Notes under the pieces: model-generated
What the model saw: the letters and a program-made list of their open reading frames with translations, nothing else
The model's database searches: none
What the model was told of the DNA's origin: nothing
In this document: one piece after another, positions 7,496 through 17,300 of the stretch
How positions within the stretch are numbered: position 1 is the first letter of the stretch
Layout: the number at the start of each line of letters is the position of its first letter
Source of the DNA: Marinilactibacillus sp042660675
Lineage (GTDB): Bacteria > Bacillota > Bacilli > Lactobacillales > Carnobacteriaceae_A
Reading direction: 5' to 3'
DNA length: 64,000 bases
NCBI RefSeq assembly: GCF_042660675.1
Contig: NZ_JBHSUL010000035.1
Span: forward strand, 1 to 64,000
Position numbers and translations under genes: made by a program

Positions 7496-8218
7496 TTAAT
7501 CTTTATATTCTTTGAGCCAGTCATACATAGGCACCGGTTTAGCAGTGTCTTGCTTTTGACCAGAGTCATTTGATTTATTTTGATTATTTCTGTGATTCTG
7601 AGATTCTTTAAGAACTTGATCTTTATTCTTAATGTTTTTCTTTTCCCAGCTTAATAAGATGCGATCAATATATTTCAGGCTGTAAACTTGACTCAATACC
7701 GCTTCTCTTAAAGCCATTTGAATAAGTTCGGGATCGTAATGGTCTTCATCGATCCACATATTTAACGTTTGGATTTCAATTGGAGATAAGGGTCTACCGA
7801 ATTCTTGCTCAAATAAATTATACAAATCCTTAGAAGACAGCCGGGAGGTTTCTTGTTCTTGACGCTCCTGATCTTGTTTCATAAGCAAGATCAGCTTTTC
7901 CCATAGAAGATCAAATGACAGTTCATCTTGACTCTTGCCATCTTGTCCAGTCTTGGTTTCAATAGATAATACACTCTTATTGATCAAGTTGTGAATTTCT
8001 TTGAAAGCAGCCTCTCGTGTCAGCTCCATCCGTTCTGCAATTAAAGAGACATCAGGAAATCCTTCTCCTTGGTCCACAAAAGATTTTAATTGTATCAGGA
8101 AAACGAACTGGTCATTCGTTAATCCAATTTTCTTGTAATTTTCAAGTAAAAGGGTAGAAATCGAAACGTTTTTTGACTTTAACCACTTTTTCATTAATGC
8201 TTCGTTCAACGTTTTCAC
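7496..8218 (-). CDS. dnaD: DNA replication protein DnaD
   Basis: Primosomal initiation protein that helps load the replicative helicase. The 240 residues contain the N-terminal winged-helix domain (residues 20-100) and the DDBH2/DnaB_2 domain (about 125-205, PLSPIEIQTLNMWI to YIDRILLSWEKKNI), then a Gln/Asn-rich tail ending in PMYDWLKEY. The start is uncertain: GTG 8218 touches the GGAAGG ribosome site, whereas an in-frame TTG at 8209 has better spacing. It lies 15 bases after asnS. Confidence 0.92.
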   Translation of the reverse strand: MKTLNEALMKKWLKSKNVSISTLLLENYKKIGLTNDQFVFLIQLKSFVDQGEGFPDVSLIAERMELTREAAFKEIHNLINKSVLSIETKTGQDGKSQDELSFDLLWEKLILLMKQDQERQEQETSRLSSKDLYNLFEQEFGRPLSPIEIQTLNMWIDEDHYDPELIQMALREAVLSQVYSLKYIDRILLSWEKKNIKNKDQVLKESQNHRNNQNKSNDSGQKQDTAKPVPMYDWLKEYKD

Positions 8219-8232
8219 CCTTCCAAGTCACT

Positions 8233-9528
8233 TTACGGGTAGATTCTATTCAACAAACGTGGGAATGGAATGGATTCTCTAATGTGCTCTGTTCCTGATA
8301 ACCAAGTAATCACACGTTCAAGACCTAATCCGAATCCAGAATGCGGGACACTACCGTATTTACGCAAATCAAGGTACCATTCGTAATCTTTGATTGCTAA
8401 GTTATGCTTCTCAAGTTCTTTTTCTAATGCCTCGTAGTTATCTTCACGCTGACTACCACCAATGATTTCTCCGTAGCCTTCTGGAGCGATCATATCCGCA
8501 CAAAGAACGATATCTTCACGGTCTGGATGTGGTTTCATATAAAAAGGTTTAATTGCTTTTGGATAATTTAAAATGAATACAGGCTGATCGTACTGGTTTG
8601 CGATAAACGTTTCTTCTGGTGATCCAAAATCTTCACCCCAAGTCGTATCAAAATCATTTTTTTGAAGCAATTCAACCGCTTCGTCATATGAAACACGAGG
8701 ATAAGGTAAATGAGTGTATTTTTTCAATAATTCTTTATCGCGATCTAATACGTCAAGTGCCATATCACAATTATCAAGAACACTTTGTACTAGGTAAGCA
8801 ACATATTGTTCTTGAATTTCCAAAGACTGATCCTGATCCATAAAAGCCATCTCAGGTTCGATCATCCAAAATTCAATTAAATGGCGTCTTGTCTTAGATT
8901 TTTCGGCTCTGAAAGTCGGTCCAAATGAAAATACTTTTCCTAATGCCATCGCAGCAGCTTCCATGTATAGTTGACCACTTTGAGATAAGTAAGCATCATA
9001 TTCAAAATACTTCGTGTGGAATAACTCAGTTGTATCTTCAGCTGCATTACCGGTTAAGATAGGAGGATCAACTTTCAAGAAACCTTCTTTGTTGAAGAAT
9101 TCATAAGTTGCCCGAATCACTTCATTACGAATTTGCATGATTGCATGCTGTTTAGAAGAGCGCAACCATAAGTGACGATGATCCATCAAGAATTCTGTCC
9201 CATGTTCTTTCGGTGTAATAGGATAGTCTTTAGATTCACTAATGACTTCGATACCGTCGACATGAATTTCATAACCAAATTTAGAACGTGTATCCTCTTG
9301 AATCGTACCCGTGATCCAAACCGAAGTTTCTTGTGTTAGATTTTTAGCCTGTTCAAATACTGTTTCATCTACATCACTTTTGATAACAACACCTTGAAAA
9401 TAAGCAGATCCATCTCTTAGTTGTAGGAAGGCAATTTTCCCACTTGATCTTTTATTTGCGATCCAAGCTCCTATGGTTACTTTTTCACCGATATGCTTAG
9501 ATGCTTCTATGATTCTGATTTTTTTCAA
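8233..9528 (-). CDS. asnS: Asparaginyl-tRNA synthetase
   Basis: Class IIb synthetase that charges tRNA-Asn. The 431 residues hold an OB-fold anticodon domain (VTIGAWIANKRSSGKIAFLQLRDG, residues 16-40) and the class II core with TFRAEKSKTRRHLIEFWMIEPE and the motif 3 region GFGLGLERVITWL. The start is TTG 9528 with AAGGAG eight bases upstream. No T-box leader is present because the gene follows tseB directly. Confidence 0.96.
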   Translation of the reverse strand: MKKIRIIEASKHIGEKVTIGAWIANKRSSGKIAFLQLRDGSAYFQGVVIKSDVDETVFEQAKNLTQETSVWITGTIQEDTRSKFGYEIHVDGIEVISESKDYPITPKEHGTEFLMDHRHLWLRSSKQHAIMQIRNEVIRATYEFFNKEGFLKVDPPILTGNAAEDTTELFHTKYFEYDAYLSQSGQLYMEAAAMALGKVFSFGPTFRAEKSKTRRHLIEFWMIEPEMAFMDQDQSLEIQEQYVAYLVQSVLDNCDMALDVLDRDKELLKKYTHLPYPRVSYDEAVELLQKNDFDTTWGEDFGSPEETFIANQYDQPVFILNYPKAIKPFYMKPHPDREDIVLCADMIAPEGYGEIIGGSQREDNYEALEKELEKHNLAIKDYEWYLDLRKYGSVPHSGFGLGLERVITWLSGTEHIRESIPFPRLLNRIYP

Positions 9529-9563
9529 TGTTCAATCTCCTTATCCTAATTCAATTTTTAAAT

Positions 9564-10037
9564 TTAAATATTATCGATTGTGCGGATCCATTCGCCATCT
9601 TGCAGCGAAAGGATATAATACCCTAATCGTCCATTTTGGTTACGGTAACTGATTTCCCATACAGGTCTCTGATTATCAATACCCATTCGAGCATTTAGTA
9701 TTTTCTTAGGCTGTCTAGCTTCACGAGTCATTTGGACAGCTTGCTGTTTAGGAATTGTATCTGAAACATTCAGAGTTGTTGTTTCCTGAGTTTCCTGATT
9801 TGTAAACACGATAAGAGACTCACCTTCTTCTGTTTCACCTACGACAGTAAAGATTGTTTCTGTATCATTATACCAATAAAAATCTGTTGCTGAAACGATT
9901 TCTGAGTTAGCTATGGCGTACTCAATAGCTTGTTCTTCAGTATCGTTGTATAGCGCAACGGATTGTCTGTATATAACAACTGAACCAATAATGAGTACAA
10001 TTAGAAAAACAGAAAGTCCTATAAAAAATTTTTTCAC
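9564..10037 (-). CDS. tseB: TseB/YpmB-like membrane protein (DUF5590)
   Basis: The 157-residue protein has an N-terminal membrane anchor (residues 4-25) and an extracytoplasmic domain ending in a motif-rich stretch (GRLGYYILSLQDGEWIRTIDNI). In Bacillus subtilis the homologue YpmB/TseB influences cell-wall elongation through the penicillin-binding protein PbpH. Its position between dinG and asnS is the conserved one. It uses a GTG start with a GAGGAAA ribosome site. Function is by family and synteny. Confidence 0.82.
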   Translation of the reverse strand: MKKFFIGLSVFLIVLIIGSVVIYRQSVALYNDTEEQAIEYAIANSEIVSATDFYWYNDTETIFTVVGETEEGESLIVFTNQETQETTTLNVSDTIPKQQAVQMTREARQPKKILNARMGIDNQRPVWEISYRNQNGRLGYYILSLQDGEWIRTIDNI

Positions 10038-10132
10038 AGTGATTTCCTCGCAGTCCAGATTTTCAACTATCTAAGTATAGCAAAATAATGAATGGAAATA
10101 AATATCCGGTCACACATTCTATTGTACATTCA

Positions 10133-12931
10133 CTATTTTCCTAAAAAGTTTTCTACTTTCTCGGCCATTTGAGATAAGTCTATTTTTTCAATTTCAACTT
10201 CTTTAGGCAGAACTTGTCTTAAGACATTCGCATAACTTGAATGAAGAAAGCGGTAATCCAAAACAATCAATACACCTTTATCATTCTCGGATCGAATGAG
10301 ACGTCCAAAGCCTTGTTTCAATCTCATAACAGCTCGAGGTAACATGTCTTGAATAAAAGCATTTTGATTCTGATCCGTTAATTTTTTCAGCCTTAGTTTA
10401 ACGGAGGGTTGGTCTGGTGAATCAAATGGCAGCTTCGTAATAATGACAATTTTTAACGTTTCACCAGGAAGATCAATACCTTCCCAGAACGTATCTGCAC
10501 CAAGTAAAATGGCATTTTTACTTTTCTTGAATTGTTTGATCAGCTTTGACTTCGTTCCAGATAAATTTTGAGCTAATATTAATTTCTTTTCGAGCGATTT
10601 CTTGTTCTGTAATCCTCTATACACCTGTTGTAAAGAATCATTTGACTTAAAAAGGATCAGAGCATTTTCCGAGGTTTGTTTAACCGATTGCTCAATTGAA
10701 TCAATCAGATATTTCAAAAAGTCTTCTTTTGAATAATCAGAAAAAGATTTTGCTTGTTCTGGCACGTAAACCCTAAGCTGCTCGTCATAGTGATACGGTG
10801 AAGAAAGTTCGATAAATTCTAGACTTTTTGAAGCGATTTGTTTTCTAAAGAAATCAATGGAACCATCATATGACAGTGAACTACTTGTGAAGATTGCATG
10901 GGTGTAACGCTCTAATTGTTTTTGCAGTGTTTCTTCTACTTCAAAACTCGCTCGATGAAATCTCAATGTTTTTTCTGGATGTTTAGAGTAATAGGAAATC
11001 CAAGAATAATCTGCATGATCATTCTGCTTGAATACCGTTTTTAAGCGATGAGCATCCAAAGAAATGGTATCAAGAATTTCTTTAAAAATACCTAAATTGA
11101 ATTTTTCAGTAGCGGTTAGATTTTCGGCGTTTAATTCACCGCTCTGATAAATGTGATTTCCTACATAGACAATTTCGTATATCAGTCTCGTCAGTTCTTT
11201 AAGTTGGCGCTTCAAAGAAATTGTTAAGTTCGATAGTTGAATAGAGTGTTCTTTCCATTTAACGATAGATTGTATCGGTTCAATAGGTATCGACAATTGA
11301 CTAAGCCACTGCTCTATAAAGTCATTCCATTCAGATTCAAATAACTGCCGATTAGATTCAATCGCTCGCACTTGATAATCTTTGATCACATCTTTAGCCA
11401 CTAGATCATAAAGCATAGCCATAATCGAATGTTCTCTATCTTGACTACCTAATTTTTTTAGATGCGTAGCGAATGATCCAGCTGATATGGAGGTATTAGC
11501 AGCGTCTTGAATAACGTCAGGAAAGAAATGCGCTTCATCTATAATGAGCTTTTTGACATTAGAAAATAACGGTTGCTCTTTTTTCCAGTCTTGAACGAGA
11601 AAAGCATGATTCGTAACGATAATAGAAGCTTGCTTGAGTCTTTTTTCTGCACGCAGGAAAAAGTCATACTCTACCCATTTTTCCATTTGATTTTTTGAAA
11701 GTTCAGATTTACCTATACGAACCTCAGACCAAAAATCATGGCTACTATGTCCACCAGCACCAATTTCATCGATATCTCCAGTGACTGTTTCAGTTAGCCA
11801 GACCAGAACGCGCATACTGAAAAGCGTTTCAATGTCCTCTTTATTTATTACGCTTAATTTATAGTCAAAACTGGCCAAGGAAAGATAATTATGTCTCCCC
11901 TTTACTGAAGCAATCGCTAATTCAAAAGGTACAAGTCTTTCTAAGTAAGCAAGACTCTCTTCAATCATTTGACGCTGTAACACCGTTGTTTTAGTACTAA
12001 TTAAAATGGGATCTTCTGGACTTGCTTCAAAGCTGGCCGGTAATAAGTAACCAAGAGATTTTCCCGTACCCGGAGGAGCTTCAATTGCCAGACCAGACTT
12101 TGGAGAAGAGTCTTTTAAATAATGATAAACGCTATCCATCATTTCTTCTTGAACGTCTCTTTTAGAATACTGTTCATCCAATAAATTGATCTTGTCTAGC
12201 GAAGAAGCAGGATATTGCTTATCAGTTCTATGGTTATAAGCGTTTATTGAGATTGAAGGATCTTGAATTGCAATGCCTTCAACGACAATTAATTGCTGAT
12301 TTAAATCTGTCGCTTGTGACTTCATTTCTTCTAAAGCCTCTTCAAAAAATAAACGTGTTTCTGCGATACAGTAAACGGAAAGTTCTGCTAGTTTCTCCAC
12401 CGTTGTAAGAGGAAGTGTTCGGAGTTTTGAGTCTATCTGGTTCAACAAAAATCCAGTTGCTTCTGCATCAAAAAGTGCATTGTGCGGACGGTCCAGATCA
12501 TAGCCAAGCCACTCAACGATTTCTTGAAGCGCATAACTATTTGATGTTGGAAAAACAACTTGGGAAAGTTGCACCGTATCTATTGCAGGAATCTTTAGTT
12601 CAGAAACCCCAACTCTTTTAAACTCTTCGTTTAAAAACTGAAAGTCGAAAGCAACATTATGGGCAACAAATATCGTTTCTTCCAACATATTACGAAGTAA
12701 AAGGGCAATATCTTCGAAATAAGGGGCTGTTTTTAATTCTCTAGGATGAATGCCTGTTAATTCTTGGATACGTTTAGGGACACTTTTAAGAGGATTTACG
12801 AAGGTGTCAAAAGTTTCAATGATTTCTCCATTTTTCATCAGTACACAAGCAAATTGAATCATCCGATCTTTACCAATACTTCCACCAGTTGATTCTATAT
12901 CTACAATTGCATAAATTTGATCTTTCTTCAT
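10133..12931 (-). CDS. dinG: DinG-type protein with DEDD exonuclease and superfamily 2 helicase domains
   Basis: Large protein of 932 residues. The N-terminal DnaQ-like 3'-5' exonuclease domain (residues 7-165) shows VDIEST with D11 and E13, plus HNVAFD and the later HNALFDAEAT. The helicase part has Walker A APPGTGKS (285-292), a DEAH box in IIDEAHFF and C-terminal motifs GADTFWEGIDLPG and QGFGRLIRS. As in other Firmicutes DinG proteins, no iron-sulfur cysteine cluster is evident and the exonuclease domain is fused. It probably acts in DNA repair or RNA/DNA processing. It has a strong AAGGAGGGG ribosome site and heads the replication/repair cluster. Confidence 0.92.
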   Translation of the reverse strand: MKKDQIYAIVDIESTGGSIGKDRMIQFACVLMKNGEIIETFDTFVNPLKSVPKRIQELTGIHPRELKTAPYFEDIALLLRNMLEETIFVAHNVAFDFQFLNEEFKRVGVSELKIPAIDTVQLSQVVFPTSNSYALQEIVEWLGYDLDRPHNALFDAEATGFLLNQIDSKLRTLPLTTVEKLAELSVYCIAETRLFFEEALEEMKSQATDLNQQLIVVEGIAIQDPSISINAYNHRTDKQYPASSLDKINLLDEQYSKRDVQEEMMDSVYHYLKDSSPKSGLAIEAPPGTGKSLGYLLPASFEASPEDPILISTKTTVLQRQMIEESLAYLERLVPFELAIASVKGRHNYLSLASFDYKLSVINKEDIETLFSMRVLVWLTETVTGDIDEIGAGGHSSHDFWSEVRIGKSELSKNQMEKWVEYDFFLRAEKRLKQASIIVTNHAFLVQDWKKEQPLFSNVKKLIIDEAHFFPDVIQDAANTSISAGSFATHLKKLGSQDREHSIMAMLYDLVAKDVIKDYQVRAIESNRQLFESEWNDFIEQWLSQLSIPIEPIQSIVKWKEHSIQLSNLTISLKRQLKELTRLIYEIVYVGNHIYQSGELNAENLTATEKFNLGIFKEILDTISLDAHRLKTVFKQNDHADYSWISYYSKHPEKTLRFHRASFEVEETLQKQLERYTHAIFTSSSLSYDGSIDFFRKQIASKSLEFIELSSPYHYDEQLRVYVPEQAKSFSDYSKEDFLKYLIDSIEQSVKQTSENALILFKSNDSLQQVYRGLQNKKSLEKKLILAQNLSGTKSKLIKQFKKSKNAILLGADTFWEGIDLPGETLKIVIITKLPFDSPDQPSVKLRLKKLTDQNQNAFIQDMLPRAVMRLKQGFGRLIRSENDKGVLIVLDYRFLHSSYANVLRQVLPKEVEIEKIDLSQMAEKVENFLGK

Positions 12932-12970
12932 ATTCCCCTCCTTCCCAATAACCTCAAAGTTATTCTCAAT

Positions 12971-14191
12971 TTAATTTTTGTCCGTTTCTGGAATCAGCGT
13001 ATGCTGTTTTGTCCAGGTTATAATTTCTTGTTTCGAATTATTGAGTGTTCCAAGAACAACCGCTTCTTCAATATGGTTCAAAGCATCCCCTAACCACTTA
13101 CCTGCTTTTGCATTCGTTAGCTTAAGCAGATCCTTTCCAGTTACTGCAAGATCTTGCTTGGAATAAATCGGTAGACTCTCATAAATGGAGAGAACAGCTT
13201 CTGAGTCAGCTGGATACTGCAAGAAACGGAGGATGTTCTCAGTTTCAAGTGCTAATTCTTTTCCAAGACGATAAATATAGAGCACGTCTGCAGAAGACGC
13301 CATTCTAAATTTCACCGATCGAAATAAAGACGTTACTTGCTGGATGAGTTTATTCGATAATTTCCACGACTTCATAAAAGCATTAAGCTGATGATCATCA
13401 TATTCGTCTAGCAAAAGATACGCTGTCCAGATTTGTCTCTCATTCTCCAGTGAAGAGCCAATTTCAGAAAATTTTCTCAAAGCTTCTTTTTTTAGACCAG
13501 GACAAAACTCATACAAGTTTGACTCAATAAAATATACTAATCCTTTATATTTGAATTGGCCAAGGCACATCTTAATAAATTCTACTTGAATCCGTTCTAT
13601 AGCAATATGTTCAAGTAAAGCCGTATTTTTTTTCAAAGCGCGCACGGTCTCTTCTTCAATATTAAATCCAAGTTGAGCCGAAAATCTTGTCGCTCTCATC
13701 ATTCTAAGGGCATCTTCACCGAAACGTTCATCAGGCACGCCTACTGCTCGAATGACTTGATGATTCAGGTCATCTGTACCATTAAACAAATCAGTGATAT
13801 AACCATCTTTATCCATTGCCAATGCGTTAATAGTGAAATCTCTTCTTTTCAAATCTTCTGCTAAAGAACGCACAAAAGTAACCGAATCTGGACGTCTAAA
13901 GTCCTGGTAGGTTGATTCGGTTCTAAATGTCGTAATTTCGTAAGTTTCTTTTTCCCATAGTACCATGACCGTACCATGCTCTATCCCAACATCTATCGTC
14001 TTCTTGAACAAGTTCTGGACTTCATTGGGAAATGCACTTGTAGCGATATCGACATCGTTAACGTCTTTACCGAGCATAGCATCTCGTACACTACCGCCAA
14101 CAAAATAAGCTTCAAATCCAGCTTGCTCGAGGACGTTTAAAACGGGTAATGCCTTTATAAAAACTTCTGTTAAAACCAGTTTATTTCGCAT
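12971..14191 (-). CDS. cca: CCA tRNA nucleotidyltransferase
   Basis: Adds or repairs the 3' CCA end of tRNAs. The 406-residue class II enzyme shows the nucleotidyltransferase core FVGGSVRDAMLG and the DVDIAT catalytic aspartates, the RRDFTINALAMD motif, the D-L-F-N-G segment and the RMMRATRFSAQLGF motif, then an all-helical tRNA-binding half. It ends 40 bases before dinG. The start lacks a strong ribosome site, but the next conserved residues begin about 20 codons in, so the extent is nearly certain. Confidence 0.94.
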   Translation of the reverse strand: MRNKLVLTEVFIKALPVLNVLEQAGFEAYFVGGSVRDAMLGKDVNDVDIATSAFPNEVQNLFKKTIDVGIEHGTVMVLWEKETYEITTFRTESTYQDFRRPDSVTFVRSLAEDLKRRDFTINALAMDKDGYITDLFNGTDDLNHQVIRAVGVPDERFGEDALRMMRATRFSAQLGFNIEEETVRALKKNTALLEHIAIERIQVEFIKMCLGQFKYKGLVYFIESNLYEFCPGLKKEALRKFSEIGSSLENERQIWTAYLLLDEYDDHQLNAFMKSWKLSNKLIQQVTSLFRSVKFRMASSADVLYIYRLGKELALETENILRFLQYPADSEAVLSIYESLPIYSKQDLAVTGKDLLKLTNAKAGKWLGDALNHIEEAVVLGTLNNSKQEIITWTKQHTLIPETDKN

Positions 14192-14255
14192 GATAGTAAG
14201 GTTGCATCCAGCTTATAAGGACTAGCGTACAACCATTCTCTCCTTTTTAAACACA

Positions 14256-14588
14256 CTAAATCGATTCGTCATCGATTCGTTCAAAACGATCACGATCTCG
14301 GGTGTTGAATTTATTCATCGTCAGCTCGAAAGCTTCTGAAAGATCAATCTCAAGAGAATTTGCCAAAGTGATAATGACAAACAGAACATCACCAAGTTCT
14401 TCATCCAGCTTTTTGTCTAATTCTTCTGGTTTTTTCTGCTTTTCTCCATAGTTATGACTGATCTCTCTAGCTAATTCTCCTACCTCTTCTGTAAGTCTTG
14501 CTAGTTGCCCAAGCGGTGAAAAGTATCCAGCCTTGAATTGATTTATGTAATCATCTACTTCTTTTTGCATGTCTCTTGTATCTGTCAC
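14256..14588 (-). CDS. MazG-like nucleotide pyrophosphohydrolase (YpjD type)
   Basis: A 110-residue all-helical protein that should hydrolyse non-canonical or excess nucleoside triphosphates to monophosphates. The metal-binding pattern EEVGELAREI (near residues 30-39) followed by KLDEELGDVLFVIITLAN (residues 59-76) is the MazG signature. It lies upstream of cca as in related Bacilli. The GTG start at 14588 is tentative because a GAGG sequence sits very close to it. The substrate is not determined. Confidence 0.85.
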   Translation of the reverse strand: MTDTRDMQKEVDDYINQFKAGYFSPLGQLARLTEEVGELAREISHNYGEKQKKPEELDKKLDEELGDVLFVIITLANSLEIDLSEAFELTMNKFNTRDRDRFERIDDESI

Positions 14589-14629
14589 ACCTCATACCAC
14601 CTTTCAATTCGAAAGAATAGAAAAGTCAA

Positions 14630-14661
14630 AGAGTACAATCATTTCAAAATGGTTGTACTCT
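14630..14661 (-). terminator. Terminator after the ypiB-type gene
   Basis: Arms 14630-14644 and 14647-14661 (AGAGTACAATCATTT type, one G-U pair) form a near-perfect stem, followed on the minus strand by TTTGACTTTT. It separates the UPF0302 gene from the MazG-like gene. Confidence 0.7.
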
Positions 14662-14689
14662 ATTGAATTTCTTTAAACAAACAAAATTA

Positions 14690-15256
14690 TCAATACGGTA
14701 GTTCATTGCTTAACTTTTCTTCTATTTCTTTAAGTTCTCTTGTTAACATCAAGAATTGTTCTTTTTCATCATTTTCAAGTGCGATATCAATATGATGAAT
14801 GAGATCATTTCGCTTCTCACTTAATTGAAAATAATCGATTGCTTCGTTAACTTCAAGACTGAGATCATTTGAAATGGAATCGTTCCAGCTAGAAAAAGGA
14901 TTGTCTTCTAAAACTGCTAAATACTCAGCAGACATCCATGAATCTGAAAACAATAATTCGATATAAAGATCTGTATGCCAGTTCAATCTTACTTCGTGAA
15001 ACGCTTGTTCTGGGTTATCAAACGAATGACCATCTTTATAAAATTTGAACGCTTCATTTTCTGATCCGACGGCCGCCATTTTAATTCCCCGAGGTGTCTT
15101 TTCAGCACGTTCGACAAATTTTGCTTTGTTTAACACAATATCATGATTCAATAGATAATTTAATATCCACATAGATTCTCTGCGCTTCATTTGGTGTCGC
15201 TGTAAGAACCATTTCAGAAATTGTTTTTTAGCACTTAACTGTACTCGATTATTCAA
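14690..15256 (-). CDS. UPF0302 family protein, YpiB-like
   Basis: The 188-residue protein combines the UPF0302 N-terminal domain (residues 5-105, with KKQFLKWFL and SMWILNYLLNHD) and a short helical IDEAL-type C-terminal part (about 125-185). The start is TTG 15256 with AAGGAGGG well placed. It sits directly downstream of the TPR protein, as ypiB follows ypiA in Bacillus. The function is unknown; the C-terminal helix is often a protein-interaction element. Confidence 0.8.
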   Translation of the reverse strand: MNNRVQLSAKKQFLKWFLQRHQMKRRESMWILNYLLNHDIVLNKAKFVERAEKTPRGIKMAAVGSENEAFKFYKDGHSFDNPEQAFHEVRLNWHTDLYIELLFSDSWMSAEYLAVLEDNPFSSWNDSISNDLSLEVNEAIDYFQLSEKRNDLIHHIDIALENDEKEQFLMLTRELKEIEEKLSNELPY

Positions 15257-15327
15257 TTTGACTTCCCTCCTTATAGAACAGACACATTAAATATTCAAGC
15301 AGTTCTTCTATTATAGTATAACAAAAA

Positions 15328-16593
15328 TCACTCCGTATCTGTTTGTTCATTGTTTAAGATTTCTTGAATTTCTAAATCGTCACTTTGGAGTTCAAGATAG
15401 CGAGTACCAATATTACGGGATTCCGCTAAACGTCCTTCTTCTCTTAAAAAGAAGAAATACTGCTTCATAAATTCAGTATTTGTATCAAAATAAGGATAAG
15501 CTTTTTCGAACGCTCTTCCAGCAGCTTCGTATTCTTCTAGTGCATCTTGAGCAGTAGCTAGATTCCAATAAAACTGTGGATCTGCATCTAATTCTGTTAA
15601 GGCTTGCTGAATCCACTCAACCGTTTCATCGTATCTTTCCTGATGATTCAAGAAATTTGAATACTGTAAAGAGATTGCTTCATTTTCTGGATCCAATTCC
15701 ATCGCTAGCTTATAGTATTCTTCTGCTTTATCGGCATTGTTTCGCTTGATCTCGATATCAGCACCAATTAAATAGAGTTGATAATTAGTTTTATCTTGAA
15801 GCAGGCCTTCGCTCACAACTTCAGCAGCTTTTTCGATTTGATTCTCTTCATCCAAGCCTTTAGCTAGATAAGGATACACCGATGTGTAAGAATGATCCAT
15901 TTCTTTTACTTTATGGAATGTTTCATTGGATCGCTGAAATTCTTTGATTTGGAAATAGGTAAATCCTAATTGAAATAACGTATCAATTTGATCATCGACT
16001 TCAACAGCTTCTTCAAGATATCCGATTGCGTTCTCCCAGTCACCTAACGCACTGTAAGCACTCCCTAGTCGCGTTACTAAATGAACGCCAGCAAAGGTAT
16101 CTTCCCCATCTGTCAGTAACTGCTCGTACTCTCTAATCGCTTGAGCATGTTTCCCCATTGTGAAATGCAGTTCTGCTAAAGCAAATAGAATAACGGGTTC
16201 ATTTTCTAAAATGGACTGGGCTTCTAGTAATTTTTGCTCAGAAACTTCTGGCAAATCTAGTACTTGATAGTAATCAGCGGATACAAGTAAAGCTTGAGGA
16301 TAAACATCGCTCGTTTTCTCTACAGCCTGCAACCATTCAATGGCTTCTAGTTCCTTACCTTCTTCGATTGCGATTTCTGCTAGATTCACTTTGATTTCAT
16401 CGTCATCTGACTGATCAAGTAAAAAATGTAAAACTCTTTTTGTTTCTTCTAGAAATCCTAATTGATAAAGAGAATCTGCCAGTTGATAAAGATCATCAAT
16501 TGAATCATTTTTGAGCGCCTGTTCAAGATTCTGATTTGCTTTTTCTAGTTGTTCGTTCTGTAAAGCATCAATCATTTTTTGAGAGTAAGACAT
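15328..16593 (-). CDS. Tetratricopeptide-repeat protein, YpiA-like
   Basis: A cytoplasmic scaffold of 421 residues made almost wholly of tetratricopeptide helices. Repeats are evident as ALAELHFTMGKHAQAIREYEQL, ARLGSAYSALGDWENAIGYL-type segments and ATAQDALEEYEAAGRAFEKA. It is the likely homologue of YpiA, whose role is not established. I start at ATG 16593 with an AGGAGGAG ribosome site; the ORF extends 13 codons further upstream without one. It is followed by the YpiB-like gene after about 70 bases. Confidence 0.82.
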   Translation of the reverse strand: MSYSQKMIDALQNEQLEKANQNLEQALKNDSIDDLYQLADSLYQLGFLEETKRVLHFLLDQSDDDEIKVNLAEIAIEEGKELEAIEWLQAVEKTSDVYPQALLVSADYYQVLDLPEVSEQKLLEAQSILENEPVILFALAELHFTMGKHAQAIREYEQLLTDGEDTFAGVHLVTRLGSAYSALGDWENAIGYLEEAVEVDDQIDTLFQLGFTYFQIKEFQRSNETFHKVKEMDHSYTSVYPYLAKGLDEENQIEKAAEVVSEGLLQDKTNYQLYLIGADIEIKRNNADKAEEYYKLAMELDPENEAISLQYSNFLNHQERYDETVEWIQQALTELDADPQFYWNLATAQDALEEYEAAGRAFEKAYPYFDTNTEFMKQYFFFLREEGRLAESRNIGTRYLELQSDDLEIQEILNNEQTDTE

Positions 16594-16710
16594 GCTTTCT
16601 CCTCCTGAAAATACAATTTTTATGTTCAACATTATAAAGTCTGTTCTTTGAAAATACTCTTCCTATCTTATCATATCCAATACTAAACGTCATGCACTCT
16701 TCGTATTTGG

Positions 16711-16745
16711 ATAAAACAAAAACGCCTAAGCTATTAGACGTTTTT
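16711..16745 (-). terminator. Terminator of the type IV pilus operon
   Basis: Arms 16718-16724 and 16739-16745 (AAAAACG/CGTTTTT) with inner CTA/TAG pairing and TTTTTGTTTT on the minus strand, seven bases after the pilO stop. Confidence 0.75.
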
Positions 16746-16751
16746 AAGAAA

Positions 16752-17300
16752 TTATTCTAAATTACTTGATTGAGTATATGTTGTTAACATTAATGAAGCT
16801 TCTTTGCCTTCTTCTTGTTCATAACTAATCGCGGTGATATCTGTCTTTTGAGTCAGTTGATAGATTGCATCAATGAACACTGATAGTTGATTTAAGTTTT
16901 CGTAACGAACAGTGAGCTGATAGGGAATCGTTACGATCATTCCGTTGGCTTCTGTTGCTTCGCTTTCTATAGAATCTTCAATACTATTTAAAGACTCAAT
17001 CGTTAACTGACTACTATCTGCAGCATTTTTAATACTTTCCATCCATTGACTAGGATCAGCATGACTTGGGATAACCGCATTAAGTGATTCGAGTTCTTCC
17101 AGTAAAGTGTCTTCAGATCCTTCTATTTCATTCACATCGTTTAAAAGCATTTGTTGATCATTTAAAATTCTATTTGAACTTTCATAAGATTGTTTAGCTG
17201 CTTCAATAACAGACTGATTACCAAAATAAAACAATAGCCCTAAAACGATTGTCAATAGACCCAGCAAGAAAATACTTTGTTTATTCCAATTAATTTTCAT
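16752..17300 (-). CDS. pilO: Type IV pilus assembly protein PilO-like
   Basis: Inner-membrane alignment protein of the PilMNO platform. The 182 residues have one N-terminal membrane segment (8-27), a coiled-coil stretch (about 30-75) and a C-terminal ferredoxin-like domain (about 95-180). Sequence identity to PilO is weak, so the assignment rests on topology, length and its place after pilN, which it overlaps by 11 bases. It is the last gene of the operon. Confidence 0.72.
   Translation of the reverse strand: MKINWNKQSIFLLGLLTIVLGLLFYFGNQSVIEAAKQSYESSNRILNDQQMLLNDVNEIEGSEDTLLEELESLNAVIPSHADPSQWMESIKNAADSSQLTIESLNSIEDSIESEATEANGMIVTIPYQLTVRYENLNQLSVFIDAIYQLTQKTDITAISYEQEEGKEASLMLTTYTQSSNLE

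Noticed and set aside
9529..9563. T-box leader for asnS
   Set aside because: The gap upstream of asnS is only 35 bases, and no T-box motif is visible.
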